Assembly: GCF_004342885.1 (NCBI RefSeq)
Contig: NZ_SMAB01000001.1
Coordinates: forward strand, 62,001-126,000
Reading direction: 5' to 3'
Length of the DNA stretch: 64,000 nucleotides
Origin: Tepidibacillus fermentans
GTDB lineage: Bacteria; Bacillota; Bacilli; Tepidibacillales; Tepidibacillaceae
Positions 52,589-60,367 of this stretch are shown here, one piece after another. Every line of letters starts with the position of its first letter. Position 1 is the stretch's first letter. The position numbers were made by a program, and so were the translations under genes. The notes under the pieces were generated by a model. The model saw nothing but the letters and a program-made list of their open reading frames with translations, did no database searches and was not told the DNA's origin.

Positions 52589-54340
52589 TTACGCATTCAC
52601 TCCTTTACCAAGAACTCCATTTACGATTTCTCTCACACTGAATGGATTCCCATCATATTTTAGAATGCTTGTTAATTTTTCGTGGTAACCCACCTCTTTT
52701 TGAATCAGTTGTCTTAACTGTCCTGTCGCATTATGATCGACTACAAATACCTTTGCAGCTTTTTGAATCTGCTCTCCCACGATTTTTCTTGGGAATGGAT
52801 ATACCACTTTCACCTGAAGATGTGCTACTTTTTCTCCTTTTTCTTTCAGTTCTTGGTATGCTTCATCGATTTGAGCAAAGGTTGAACCAAAACCGATAAG
52901 CAAGATATCAAACTGATCTTCTCCCGAAAAATAAATACCGATCTCTGATGGATCGAAATGTTTTAATTTTCTCATCCGTTTGTCCATCATTTTTACTCTT
53001 GTTTCAGGATCTTCGATTTCATAACCCGTTTCCTCATGTTCGTTTCCAAGTGCAACATATCTACCATTCTTTTGCCCTGGAATGGAACGAGGTGAGATCC
53101 CTGTTTTGGTTTCTAGGTTGTATCGTTTGAACATTCCCTTTTCAATTTTCTGTAGTTCCTCATCACTAATGATCTCGTCACGATTAATCTTTATTTTTCC
53201 AAAATCGAGATCCGATATTGATTTTTTTGACATTCCCATAAACATATCCGTACCAACAATGACAGGGCATTGATATTTTTCAGCTAAATTAAACGCATGT
53301 TGAATGTAATAAAATGCCTCTTCTGCTGTTGTTGGTGTAATCACAATTCTTGGAATCTCGCCATGGGATCCATAAATCATTTCATTCAAATCCGATTGTT
53401 CTGTTTTTGTTGGTAAACCAGTTGCTGGCCCACCCCGTTGAACATCCACAATAACTAAAGGAGTTTCAGAAATACCTGCTAATCCTAAAGCTTCCATCAT
53501 TAAGGATAATCCCGGACCAGAAGTAGAGGTCATTGATCTTACACCTGCATAATTACCGCCAATTGCCATTAAACAAGCTGCAATTTCATCTTCTGCTTGA
53601 ATAATTTTCCCTCCAAAACGTGGGAAGTGAGCTAACGCATTATACATAATCTCTGTTGCTGGTGTGATTGGATAAGCAGCTAAAAAACGACACCCTGCCG
53701 TTAATGCGCCTAAGCCGATCCCTTCATTTCCAGTCATAAAAAGGTTTTTATTGGGCTTACCTGTTTTCTCTGGAAGTTCAAGTTTGAAATTAAAGTTTTC
53801 TTTGTAATAATCATATCCTTTCTTGATCGCTTCTTTATTGGCATTGATGATATTTTCTCCTTTTTTCTGAAAAATCCCCTCAATTACTTCATGGAACACC
53901 GATGGCTCTAGACCTACTGCTGCACAACTTGCTCCGGCAGCAACCATATTTTTCATAATTGAATTCCCTAATTGTTGAGCAATATCGTAAATGGGGATTG
54001 GACAAACATTTACTTTTTTCCCTTGATCAGGAATTTTAGCTTCCTTCAACTTACTTGAATCGTAGATTAAGATCGAACCGTCTTTCAATTCATGAAAGTT
54101 TTCATCTATGGTTCTTTGGTCAAAAGCTAATAGAATATCGAGATCATCCCCATGGTAATGAACAGGTTGGGATGCGATCCGTACTTTATAATTGGTATGT
54201 CCACCTTTAATCAAGGACATAAAATGACGATAGGCAAAAAGGTAGTAACCCATTCGGTTTAACGTAATGGCAAAAATCTCACCAGTACTGTCGATTCCTT
54301 CCCCTTGAGCACCACCGACTTTCCATTTTAAATCCTTCAA
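52589..54340 (-). CDS. korA: 2-oxoacid:ferredoxin oxidoreductase fused gamma/alpha subunit
   Basis: 583 aa from TTG 54340: AAGGAG lies 8 nt upstream, whereas the ATG 7 codons earlier has no site. Residues 1-190 form the gamma domain (WKVGGAQGEGIDSTGEIF, FMSLIKGGHTNYKVR). The alpha domain follows with AAYPITPATEIM and TSTSGPGLSLMMEA. This gamma-alpha fusion with a separate beta subunit is the KorAB form used in Bacilli and many aerobes, working in a ferredoxin-linked TCA cycle. korB follows directly. Confidence 0.92.
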   Translation of the reverse strand: MKDLKWKVGGAQGEGIDSTGEIFAITLNRMGYYLFAYRHFMSLIKGGHTNYKVRIASQPVHYHGDDLDILLAFDQRTIDENFHELKDGSILIYDSSKLKEAKIPDQGKKVNVCPIPIYDIAQQLGNSIMKNMVAAGASCAAVGLEPSVFHEVIEGIFQKKGENIINANKEAIKKGYDYYKENFNFKLELPEKTGKPNKNLFMTGNEGIGLGALTAGCRFLAAYPITPATEIMYNALAHFPRFGGKIIQAEDEIAACLMAIGGNYAGVRSMTSTSGPGLSLMMEALGLAGISETPLVIVDVQRGGPATGLPTKTEQSDLNEMIYGSHGEIPRIVITPTTAEEAFYYIQHAFNLAEKYQCPVIVGTDMFMGMSKKSISDLDFGKIKINRDEIISDEELQKIEKGMFKRYNLETKTGISPRSIPGQKNGRYVALGNEHEETGYEIEDPETRVKMMDKRMRKLKHFDPSEIGIYFSGEDQFDILLIGFGSTFAQIDEAYQELKEKGEKVAHLQVKVVYPFPRKIVGEQIQKAAKVFVVDHNATGQLRQLIQKEVGYHEKLTSILKYDGNPFSVREIVNGVLGKGVNA

Positions 54341-54418
54341 GTTGTTCACTCCTTTTTTCATGGAATAATAAAAACAAAAAAAAACATATCTTCTATTGAT
54401 AATTTGTCCTTTCTTTCC

Positions 54419-54444
54419 AAAAAAAAACCTGGCATCTGCCAGGT
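54419..54444 (-). terminator. Terminator of the nitronate monooxygenase-like gene
   Basis: Minus strand ACCTGG/CCAGGT (6-8 bp stem) followed by nine T residues, separating this gene from korA. Confidence 0.87.
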
Positions 54445-54457
54445 AATCTCAACCAGA

Positions 54458-55417
54458 TTAAAATATTTGCTTCCATTTTTCACAAACTTCTTCTGCTTCA
54501 CTTACAATACGAAGAATTAACTCTTTCACAGTAGGAACATCATGGATTAATCCCATCACTTGCCCTGCCCAAGCATAACCTTCATCCATTTTACCATCGT
54601 AAATGGCCTTTTTATTATTTTCCCCACTTATATAAGGTTTTAATGTTTCATAATCTGCCCCACTTTGTTCAAGTTGTAAAATTTTTTCTGTGGTTGGATT
54701 AGCAATGGCTCTTGCAGGTATTCCTAATGAACGCTTAATGACGACAGTGTCCATCTCATTTTTTTCAACTAATGTTTTTTTATAATTCTCATGTGCCAAT
54801 TGACATTCTTTTGTGGCGATAAAGCGAGTTCCCATTTCAATTCCCTCTGCACCAAGTGCCAATGCAGCCATTAGTCCCCGACCATCACCAATTCCTCCAC
54901 TTGCGATCACTGGGATTTTAACCGCATCTACGACCTGAGGAATTAATACCATCGTACCTAAATCATCTCGACCGATATGCCCTCCACCTTCTTGTCCAAC
55001 TGCCATGATCGCATCCATTCCCAATGATTCTGCTTTTTTCGCTTGTTTCACAGTGGAGACCAAGGAGATTTTCTTCATCGGTAATCCTTTGATTCGCTCA
55101 AGTAATGGTGTAGGGTTACCCCCTGTAATGGTAACAACAGGAACTTCTTCTTCGATCGCAACTTCTAAATAATCCTTCCATTTATCCCCATACATACTAA
55201 TGGCAAAATTGACGCCGAATGGTTTAGTTGTATGCGTTCTCAATTTTTGAATCTCTTTTCGTAAATCCTCTGGTGAAGGTAAAGTAACTGCTGTGATTTG
55301 TCCCAATCCGCCAGCATTGGATACCGCAGCTGCTAAATTTGCATCGGCTAAGTATGCAAGCCCCCCTTGAATAATTGGATATTCAATATCGAGTAATTCC
55401 GTAATTCTTGTATTCAT
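54458..55417 (-). CDS. Nitronate monooxygenase / FabK-like flavoprotein
   Basis: 319 aa FMN TIM barrel. PIIQGGLAYLADANLAAAVSNAGGLG near residue 14, GVNFAIS, VGQEGGGHIGRDDLGT near 142, IPVIASGGIGDGRGLMAALALGAEGIEMGTRF near 168. The NMO/2-nitropropane dioxygenase and FabK enoyl-ACP reductase families share these motifs and cannot be separated by eye. No fatty-acid genes are adjacent. Possible detoxification or enoyl reduction role. Confidence 0.82.
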   Translation of the reverse strand: MNTRITELLDIEYPIIQGGLAYLADANLAAAVSNAGGLGQITAVTLPSPEDLRKEIQKLRTHTTKPFGVNFAISMYGDKWKDYLEVAIEEEVPVVTITGGNPTPLLERIKGLPMKKISLVSTVKQAKKAESLGMDAIMAVGQEGGGHIGRDDLGTMVLIPQVVDAVKIPVIASGGIGDGRGLMAALALGAEGIEMGTRFIATKECQLAHENYKKTLVEKNEMDTVVIKRSLGIPARAIANPTTEKILQLEQSGADYETLKPYISGENNKKAIYDGKMDEGYAWAGQVMGLIHDVPTVKELILRIVSEAEEVCEKWKQIF

Positions 55418-55606
55418 TCCTTCTCCTCCTCTACATATATTATTGCATACATTTATTTATTCTATTTGTTTTTTGAAAATTCCTTCATATTTGTTATATC
55501 ACTTAAACTTTGTAGAAAAAACATATTTTTATCTATTGCATCTCAAAATAAACATGTTATACTCTATTTTGTTTATTTTATTAAATTAGAGAGGAAATGT
55601 ATAGAA

Positions 55607-57085
55607 TTGAATCGTCAAGAAAAAACACCTTTATTCACTGCAGTGGTTGAACATGCAAAGCGGAATCCTATACAATTTCATATACCAGGACATAAAAAAG
55701 GTCAAGGGATGGATAAAGAATTTAAAAAATTCATAGGCGAAAATGCCTTATCGATCGATTTAATCAATATCGCCCCTTTAGATGATCTCCATCATCCCCA
55801 TGGGATCATCAAAGAAGCTCAAGAATTAGCGGCAGAAGCTTTTGGGGCCGACTATACCTTTTTTTCTGTTCAAGGTACGAGTGGTGCCATCATGGCAATG
55901 ATTATGTCTGTCGTTGGCCCTAACGATAAAATCATTGTACCTCGGAATGTTCATAAATCTGTTATGTCAGCGATCATTTTTGCAGGTGCTACACCTATCT
56001 TTGTTCATCCTGAAATGGATCCGAAAGTTGGGATTGCTCATGGTATTACCCCAAATTCTGTAAAAAAAGCGTTAGAACAGCATCCTGATGCGAAGGCGGT
56101 ATTCGTTATCAATCCGACATATTATGGCATTGCTGGCCATCTTCGTGAAATCGTAGAAATCGTTCACGAATACAAAATTCCAGTTCTAGTCGATGAGGCT
56201 CATGGTGTTCACATCCATTTTCATGATGAACTTCCCTTATCAGCCATGCAAGCGGGGGCTGATATGTCCGCTACCAGTGTTCACAAACTAGGCGGTTCCC
56301 TTACACAAAGCTCGATTCTTAATGTCCGTAAGGGACTTGTAAATCCTTCTCATGTTCAGTCAGTGATGAGTATGCTAACCACAACATCTACATCCTATAT
56401 CTTGTTAGCTTCACTAGATGCAGCTAGACGCAATTTAGCGATCAACGGAAGAAAGCTCTTAGATGAGGCAATCCATCTCGCACAAGATGCGCGCAAGAGA
56501 ATTAACCAAATCCCAGGCTTATATTGTCTAGGGGATGAGATTTTAGGGACTGAAGCGACTTACGATTATGACCCAACAAAACTACTGATCAGTGTAAAGG
56601 ACTTAGGAGTTACTGGATATGAGGTAGAAAAATGGCTTCGTAAAAATTACAATATTGAGGTCGAATTAAGTGATTTATATAATATTTTAGTAATTATCAC
56701 CCCTGGAGATCGAACTAGTGATATTGATCAATTCATTACTGCCTTGTCAAGATTATCAGAGGAGCAAAGCCATAAGATCGAGGAGAAGCATCTTGAAGTG
56801 AAACTTCCAAGAATCCCGGCTTTATCACTATCTCCAAGAGATGCTTTCTATGCTGAAACGGATTTTATTCCTCTTGAAAAATCTGTTGGTCATGTAATCG
56901 CTGAGTTTGTGATGGTCTATCCACCTGGAATACCTATTTTACTTCCTGGTGAGATCATAACTGAAGAGAATATTGAATATATTAAACAAAATCTTGCTGC
57001 TGGATTACCTGTACAAGGTCCTGAAGACGAATCTCTTCAGATGATCAAAGTGATTAAAGAACGTAAAGCAATCCCCATTTACTAA
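55607..57085 (+). CDS. speA: Arginine decarboxylase SpeA (Orn/Lys/Arg decarboxylase family)
   Basis: 492 aa from TTG 55607; GAGAGG lies about 12 nt upstream and the resulting N-terminus aligns with B. subtilis SpeA. PLP-enzyme motifs: FHIPGHKKGQGMD near residue 25, FSVQGTSGAIMAM near 83, LVDEAHGVHIHFH near 195 and the PLP lysine in TSVHKLGGSLTQSS. Very similar throughout to SpeA, which makes agmatine from arginine for polyamine synthesis. In B. subtilis SR1 lies beside speA; here the SR1P gene converges on it. Confidence 0.92.
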   Translation: MNRQEKTPLFTAVVEHAKRNPIQFHIPGHKKGQGMDKEFKKFIGENALSIDLINIAPLDDLHHPHGIIKEAQELAAEAFGADYTFFSVQGTSGAIMAMIMSVVGPNDKIIVPRNVHKSVMSAIIFAGATPIFVHPEMDPKVGIAHGITPNSVKKALEQHPDAKAVFVINPTYYGIAGHLREIVEIVHEYKIPVLVDEAHGVHIHFHDELPLSAMQAGADMSATSVHKLGGSLTQSSILNVRKGLVNPSHVQSVMSMLTTTSTSYILLASLDAARRNLAINGRKLLDEAIHLAQDARKRINQIPGLYCLGDEILGTEATYDYDPTKLLISVKDLGVTGYEVEKWLRKNYNIEVELSDLYNILVIITPGDRTSDIDQFITALSRLSEEQSHKIEEKHLEVKLPRIPALSLSPRDAFYAETDFIPLEKSVGHVIAEFVMVYPPGIPILLPGEIITEENIEYIKQNLAAGLPVQGPEDESLQMIKVIKERKAIPIY

Positions 57086-57089
57086 TTTT

Positions 57090-57124
57090 GAAGTGAGAAG
57101 TTAGATGTTCGAAGTGTGAAGTAA
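57090..57124. repeat. Heptameric GAAGTNN array behind speA
   Basis: Five contiguous heptamers GAAGTGA, GAAGTTA, GATGTTC, GAAGTGT, GAAGTAA start 4 nt after the speA stop codon. Same motif and same position relative to a stop codon as the array at 42167-42230. Confidence 0.7.
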
Positions 57125-57144
57125 AGTGATGAAATATGGATTTG

Positions 57145-57177
57145 AGGAATTAGTCATTTGACTAATTCCTTTTTTTT
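57145..57177 (+). terminator. Terminator of speA
   Basis: AGGAATTAGTC/GACTAATTCCT stem with a small loop, followed by a run of T residues on the plus strand. Confidence 0.9.
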
Positions 57178-57181
57178 GCGC

Positions 57182-57217
57182 AAAAAAATAAAAGCCTGTC
57201 GAAACGACTAGGCTTTA
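57182..57217 (-). terminator. Terminator of the SR1-type RNA
   Basis: Minus strand AAAGCCT/AGGCTTT plus GTCG/CGAC with one bulge and a short loop, followed by TATTTTTTT. Confidence 0.85.
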
Positions 57218-57244
57218 AATACTATTTTCTTTTTTATTTCATTA

Positions 57245-57364
57245 CTACTTTTCGTCATGGTCATGGCAGTCACAATCTGGACAAACGCCATATAATACTT
57301 CTGATTTTTCTGAAGCTATTGGCGCAATGATTCTTTCACATTCTTGGCAAATTAATGTACCCAT
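57245..57364 (-). CDS. GapA-binding peptide SR1P homologue (39 aa)
   Basis: Short frame ATG 57364 to TAG 57245. It reads MGTLICQECERI, then a variable middle, VLYGVCPDCDC and HDHDEK. Start MGT-I/L-CQ-C, the central VLYG and Cys/His-rich end match the SR1P family of Bacillales. C6, C9, C28, C31 and C33 with H34 and H36 suggest metal binding. GGGGG lies 9 nt upstream. SR1P binds glyceraldehyde-3-phosphate dehydrogenase GapA and promotes RNase J1 activity in B. subtilis. Confidence 0.82.
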   Translation of the reverse strand: MGTLICQECERIIAPIASEKSEVLYGVCPDCDCHDHDEK

Positions 57365-57416
57365 GTTTCCATGCCCCCATCCTTGTATTATTGAAACCGA
57401 TTACTAGGATACCTTT

Positions 57417-57445
57417 ATTTTAATATGTTATACTATTTATGTCAA
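57417..57445 (-). promoter_or_regulatory. SigA promoter of the SR1-type RNA
   Basis: Minus strand TTGACA (57440-57445), 17-bp spacer, TAAAAT (57417-57422): near-consensus with ideal spacing. It gives a leader of about 46 nt before SR1P. CcpN control is known for B. subtilis SR1; no operator was identified here. Confidence 0.78.
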
Positions 57446-57576
57446 TAAACTTAATTATGTTTTAATATTTTCCGCAAATAAATAATTAGTAGGACATATT
57501 TAGCCATCTTGGACATATTTCGTCCCAGAAAGCAAATTAAATTCTACAACTTTTTTGAGGTAACAATGTTGTTTTA

Positions 57577-57599
57577 GGCAGCGTTAGAACATACAAGCC
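57577..57599. repeat. Degenerate solo end of the GGTTTGTAT repeat family
   Basis: On the minus strand GGCTTGTATGTTCTAACGC is followed by TGCC. About 19-20 of 23 bases match the left end of the copy at 36653. No partner inverted end is seen nearby. The rest of 57446-57604 is AT-rich with nothing recognised. Confidence 0.5.
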
Positions 57600-57604
57600 A
57601 CAAC

Positions 57605-57633
57605 AAAAAAGCCAAGGTTCATATTCTTGGCTT
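57605..57633 (-). terminator. Terminator of the alpha/beta hydrolase gene
   Basis: Minus strand AAGCCAAG/CTTGGCTT (8-bp stem, 9-nt loop) followed by TTTT, overlapping the stop codon. Confidence 0.85.
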
Positions 57634-58438
57634 ATTTCAATTGATTGAGTATCCAATCGCTAATCATTTTTAGATATTTTTCACGTTCTAGTTCATTTAA
57701 TACTTCGTGGTATAACCCTGGCAAAAAATGAAATTCAACCCTTTTCGGATCGAGCTGTTTTATAAATTCTTTCGATGCCTTAGGATCAATTAAAGTATCC
57801 TCTCCTGCTTGTAAATATAGCATTGGAAGGCGAAGTCTTTTGATCCGATCAACTTTTTTCCAAACCTCTTCTATCGCCTGCTGGAATTGAAAGAACCATC
57901 GAATGGTCACTTTCCCATAGACCAAAGGATCTATCTGATTTGCTTTTATAATTTTTAAATCATGTGTTAGTTCTTCAGCCTTTATTCCGCTTTTTAAACG
58001 TAATGTAGGCCATATCTTTTCCATAAAACGCGCTAATGTCAATTGCCATCTCGGAATCTCCATACCGATGCGAATTGCCGGCGAAGTAAGAACCACACCA
58101 GAAAGAGGACGTTCTTTCCCGTACTCTTCAAGATACCTTAATGTAATTAACCCACCCATACTATGGCCAAACAAGAAGATCGGTAAATTGGGAAATTGTT
58201 CGATGGCAAAAAATAACCATTGGTCTACCTTTTTTAGGTAATCATCAAAATGCTGAATGTGACCGCGTCTTTCCTTCGATCTGCCTAGCCCTGGCAGATC
58301 CCCTCCAATCATTGAAATCTGATTTTGATTTAGCCATTCTGCGAAATGGTGATACCGACCAATATGTTCTCCTGCTCCGTGAATGGTTAATACAATCGCT
58401 TTCGAAGGTTGTACCAAAAATTTTTGCAGTGTTTCCAT
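57632..58438 (-). CDS. Alpha/beta hydrolase, monoacylglycerol lipase-like
   Basis: 268 aa. Oxyanion motif LTIHGAGEHIGRY near residue 20, nucleophile elbow GHSMGG (S93), acid residue in YLQAGEDTLID near 220 and His in LPGLYHEVLNE near 248 form a full triad. This pattern matches the lysophospholipase/monoacylglycerol lipase family (PldB-like, serine aminopeptidase S33 type). Cytoplasmic, no signal peptide. GGAGGG precedes the ATG. Confidence 0.87.
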   Translation of the reverse strand: METLQKFLVQPSKAIVLTIHGAGEHIGRYHHFAEWLNQNQISMIGGDLPGLGRSKERRGHIQHFDDYLKKVDQWLFFAIEQFPNLPIFLFGHSMGGLITLRYLEEYGKERPLSGVVLTSPAIRIGMEIPRWQLTLARFMEKIWPTLRLKSGIKAEELTHDLKIIKANQIDPLVYGKVTIRWFFQFQQAIEEVWKKVDRIKRLRLPMLYLQAGEDTLIDPKASKEFIKQLDPKRVEFHFLPGLYHEVLNELEREKYLKMISDWILNQLK

Positions 58439-58461
58439 AATTAGCCCTCCATTCTCAAAGA

Positions 58462-58481
58462 AAAAACCCCTAAAAAGGGGC
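58462..58481 (-). terminator. Terminator of the GAF-domain gene
   Basis: Minus strand CCCCT/AGGGG with a 4-nt loop followed by six T residues, overlapping the stop codon region. Confidence 0.78.
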
Positions 58482-58895
58482 TGTACTTAACATAGTTTGG
58501 ATATTTTTTATAAACTTTAATTCATCATAATCTACAAATTGAGAAGTCATAATGATCATTTCACCCATTAAATGATGTCCACGATAGAAAGGAATATAGA
58601 TTTTTTGTCCTCCAGGAATAAAATCACAAGATATTTCACCACGAGCGGCTACAATACTTAGCATCTCGTCACCAAAGTAAATTTTTTCTTGATATATTTC
58701 CTTTCCATCACTTAGGTGGGTGTAGTAATTAAATGATGTTTCGTCTGTTAAATAGACGAAAATTGAACGGTAATTGGGAATTCTTGATTTTAATAAATGA
58801 ATGACCGTATCATACCATTCTTTTTTGTCTTGAACATCTTGTAACAACAGGCCTAACTCACATCGGATTTCCTCAAGCAGTTCAGCCTTTTCCAT
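58470..58895 (-). CDS. Single GAF-domain protein
   Basis: 141 aa, consistent with one GAF domain: helix ELLEEIRCELGLLLQDVQD, then YRSIFVYLTDETSFNYYTHL, GDEMLSIVAARGEISCDF, IYIPFYRGHHLMGEMIIMT and a terminal helix. Size and layout recall free-methionine-(R)-sulfoxide reductase-type GAF proteins, but the expected catalytic cysteine set is not present (one Cys in the N-terminal helix, one in ISCDF). A ligand-binding role is more likely. GGAGG precedes ATG 58895. Confidence 0.72.
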   Translation of the reverse strand: MEKAELLEEIRCELGLLLQDVQDKKEWYDTVIHLLKSRIPNYRSIFVYLTDETSFNYYTHLSDGKEIYQEKIYFGDEMLSIVAARGEISCDFIPGGQKIYIPFYRGHHLMGEMIIMTSQFVDYDELKFIKNIQTMLSTAPF

Positions 58896-59034
58896 AAAAT
58901 ATTGCCTCCAAAAAATTTACTATTTTCTAATTTAATCTTACCATATCTTACAAAATTAATCGATCCTTAGAATTTTTGAATTTTGGATATTCTTTATTTA
59001 ATTCGTTCATACTCATAAAAGGAGGTGCTTTCCC

Positions 59035-59331
59035 ATGAAAAATGATCGACAAATCGATAAGCTTCAAAACAAAGAAAAAGCTTATGATCATAAATTTATG
59101 ATCAACTGGGCAGAAAATGAACCACCAGAGCATTTTGCTGGCGATGAACAGACAGATAATTTTACGAACGATAACGATTATGATAAGAACTTAGATCTTC
59201 GAACGGCTTCCCCTATGGGCGGTCCATTTATGCATCCGATGCATGATGCCACATTAGATGTTTATAAAAATGAGTTAGATTTTATTGTAAATCAACCTGA
59301 AGAGGAAAAAAAATCGAAGAATAGAAAGTAA
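59035..59331 (+). CDS. Small charged protein of unknown function
   Basis: 98 aa, hydrophilic, no signal or membrane segment. Notable segments: MKNDRQIDKLQNKEKAYDHK, a Met/Pro/His stretch SPMGGPFMHPMHD near residues 60-73, and a Lys/Glu-rich end. A near-ideal AAAGGAGG site and a terminator show that it is a real gene. A CATACTCA sequence 20 nt upstream, with GGATATT 16 bp further, weakly resembles a SigE promoter. I do not recognise the family. Confidence 0.7.
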   Translation: MKNDRQIDKLQNKEKAYDHKFMINWAENEPPEHFAGDEQTDNFTNDNDYDKNLDLRTASPMGGPFMHPMHDATLDVYKNELDFIVNQPEEEKKSKNRK

Positions 59332-59336
59332 TATTT

Positions 59337-59360
59337 GCCTCCAATTGGAGGCTTTCTTTT
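59337..59360 (+). terminator. Terminator of the 98-aa protein gene
   Basis: GCCTCC/GGAGGC (6-bp stem, AATT loop) followed by TTTCTTTTCTT. Confidence 0.78.
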
Positions 59361-59388
59361 CTTATATTGAAGTTTTTCTCTTATTTTA

Positions 59389-59418
59389 TTGTCAAATCTA
59401 ATTCCTAAGTGCTAAAAT
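59389..59418 (+). promoter_or_regulatory. SigA promoter of the DUF1885 gene
   Basis: TTGTCA (59389-59394), 18-bp spacer, TAAAAT (59413-59418) preceded by a TG extension-like GTGC. Confidence 0.52.
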
Positions 59419-59463
59419 GAGTATAGTATTTGCAATTATATGGAATTAGGGGTGGATCGAAAA

Positions 59464-59889
59464 TTGGGTAGAAGCGCATATATCAAATTAGTGGATGGTT
59501 CAGCACAACAAGAAATTACAATTGAGGATGTAAAAAACCTATTAGACCAATATGTATCGAGAATGACAAAACTTGGTGATCAGTTAGATTGGGAATACGA
59601 AAAATCAGCTTTCCCGTATACTGTTCAAGAAAAAATGCAAGATGGAGAAAAATACTTGCAACTAACGGCTACCGATCCTCTTTATACTTTCCTTCTCATT
59701 GGTGTAGGTAAGGAAGAAGCGGATGGCAAAACTCGTCATTACGTACAAGTTACAATTCCTGATGAAGAACATCGTACACCCGGGGATGTAGCAAAAGGTA
59801 ATGAATTTACCAAATATCTTGGAAAACACTTAAAAGCAGAAACACATCTTTTTAATGGCCGTATCATTTATAACAATCCTCGTAAATAA
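59464..59889 (+). CDS. DUF1885 family protein
   Basis: 141 aa from TTG 59464, with AGGGGTGG 8 nt upstream; the ATG eight codons earlier lacks a site. SAYIKLVDGS, ITIEDVKNLLDQY, QLDWEYEKSAFPY, HYVQVTIPDEE and the end HLFNGRIIYNNPRK match the DUF1885 family of Bacillales. FKBP-like beta content has been suggested for the family; function unknown. Single-gene unit with promoter and terminator. Confidence 0.82.
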   Translation: MGRSAYIKLVDGSAQQEITIEDVKNLLDQYVSRMTKLGDQLDWEYEKSAFPYTVQEKMQDGEKYLQLTATDPLYTFLLIGVGKEEADGKTRHYVQVTIPDEEHRTPGDVAKGNEFTKYLGKHLKAETHLFNGRIIYNNPRK

Positions 59890-59919
59890 TAGGCCTTATC
59901 TTTAGGATACATATTAATG

Positions 59920-59947
59920 AAAGCGTTCATTTTTGAGCGCTTTTTTG
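59920..59947 (+). terminator. Terminator of the DUF1885 gene
   Basis: AAAGCGTTCA/TGAGCGCTTT (10 bp with one wobble) followed by TTT and more T residues. Confidence 0.85.
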
Positions 59948-59948
59948 T

Positions 59949-59996
59949 TTATCTTTGGGAGTTCTTTACCCTTTTTGAGTCTCTACTGGTTGCCAT
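59949..59996 (-). CDS. 15-codon mini-ORF with ideal ribosome site
   Basis: AAGGAGGAGAACAAA precedes ATG 59996, an optimal Shine-Dalgarno site. The frame encodes only MATSRDSKRVKNSQR before TAA at 59949. It lies 44 nt downstream of yolD on the same strand. It could be a true micropeptide (basic, Ser-rich) or the remains of a truncated gene. No homology can be judged. Confidence 0.35.
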   Translation of the reverse strand: MATSRDSKRVKNSQR

Positions 59997-60040
59997 TTTG
60001 TTCTCCTCCTTAAGGAAATCTGGTGAAGGTTACGAACTTA

Positions 60041-60367
60041 TTATACTAAACTCACATCCATAATATCATCCATCGTAATCCATGTATAATCCTCTTGAAC
60101 AGTAACCTTGAGTCTTCTTAATTGATGGTCGATCTTTCGTATCTTTCCCTTGATTTTCTTTTCTCGATATGGCTCAAAAAGGGTAATTATCACTTCAAGG
60201 TCATTGACCATCGCTTCGGAAATCGATTGAGCGATCCATTCTTTTTGTTGTTCATCCAATAGTGGTTTTTCTTTTCTGCCTGCTTCTTTTAATCGTTCAT
60301 TTAATAATTGCCGATGTTCGGCTAACATCATCCGACTTCCTGTCCATAATAAATTCCCCCGATTCAT
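60041..60367 (-). CDS. YolD-like protein
   Basis: 108 aa. NRGNLLWTGSRMMLAEHRQLL near the start and the region VIITLFEPYREKKIKGKIRKID are typical of the YolD family (DUF1811-like), which is found next to UvrX/PolY genes in Bacillus. Its ATG overlaps the uvrX stop (ATGA), so the two are translated together. Role as a polymerase partner is suggested only by conserved pairing. Confidence 0.85.
   Translation of the reverse strand: MNRGNLLWTGSRMMLAEHRQLLNERLKEAGRKEKPLLDEQQKEWIAQSISEAMVNDLEVIITLFEPYREKKIKGKIRKIDHQLRRLKVTVQEDYTWITMDDIMDVSLV

Larger units (their letters stand above)
57182..57410 (-). ncRNA. SR1-type dual-function RNA
   Basis: A transcript of about 230 nt is bounded by a consensus promoter (57417-57445) and a strong terminator and carries the 39-codon SR1P frame. 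In B. subtilis SR1 (about 205 nt) lies between pdhD and speA, base-pairs with ahrC mRNA and encodes SR1P, which binds GapA. Here it also lies beside speA. The peptide and synteny support the call; base-pairing with ahrC cannot be tested because ahrC is not in the window. Confidence 0.72.

Noticed and set aside
58948-59133. 61-codon minus-strand frame upstream of the 98-aa gene
   Set aside because: It overlaps the start of a plus-strand gene with a strong ribosome site and has none of its own.
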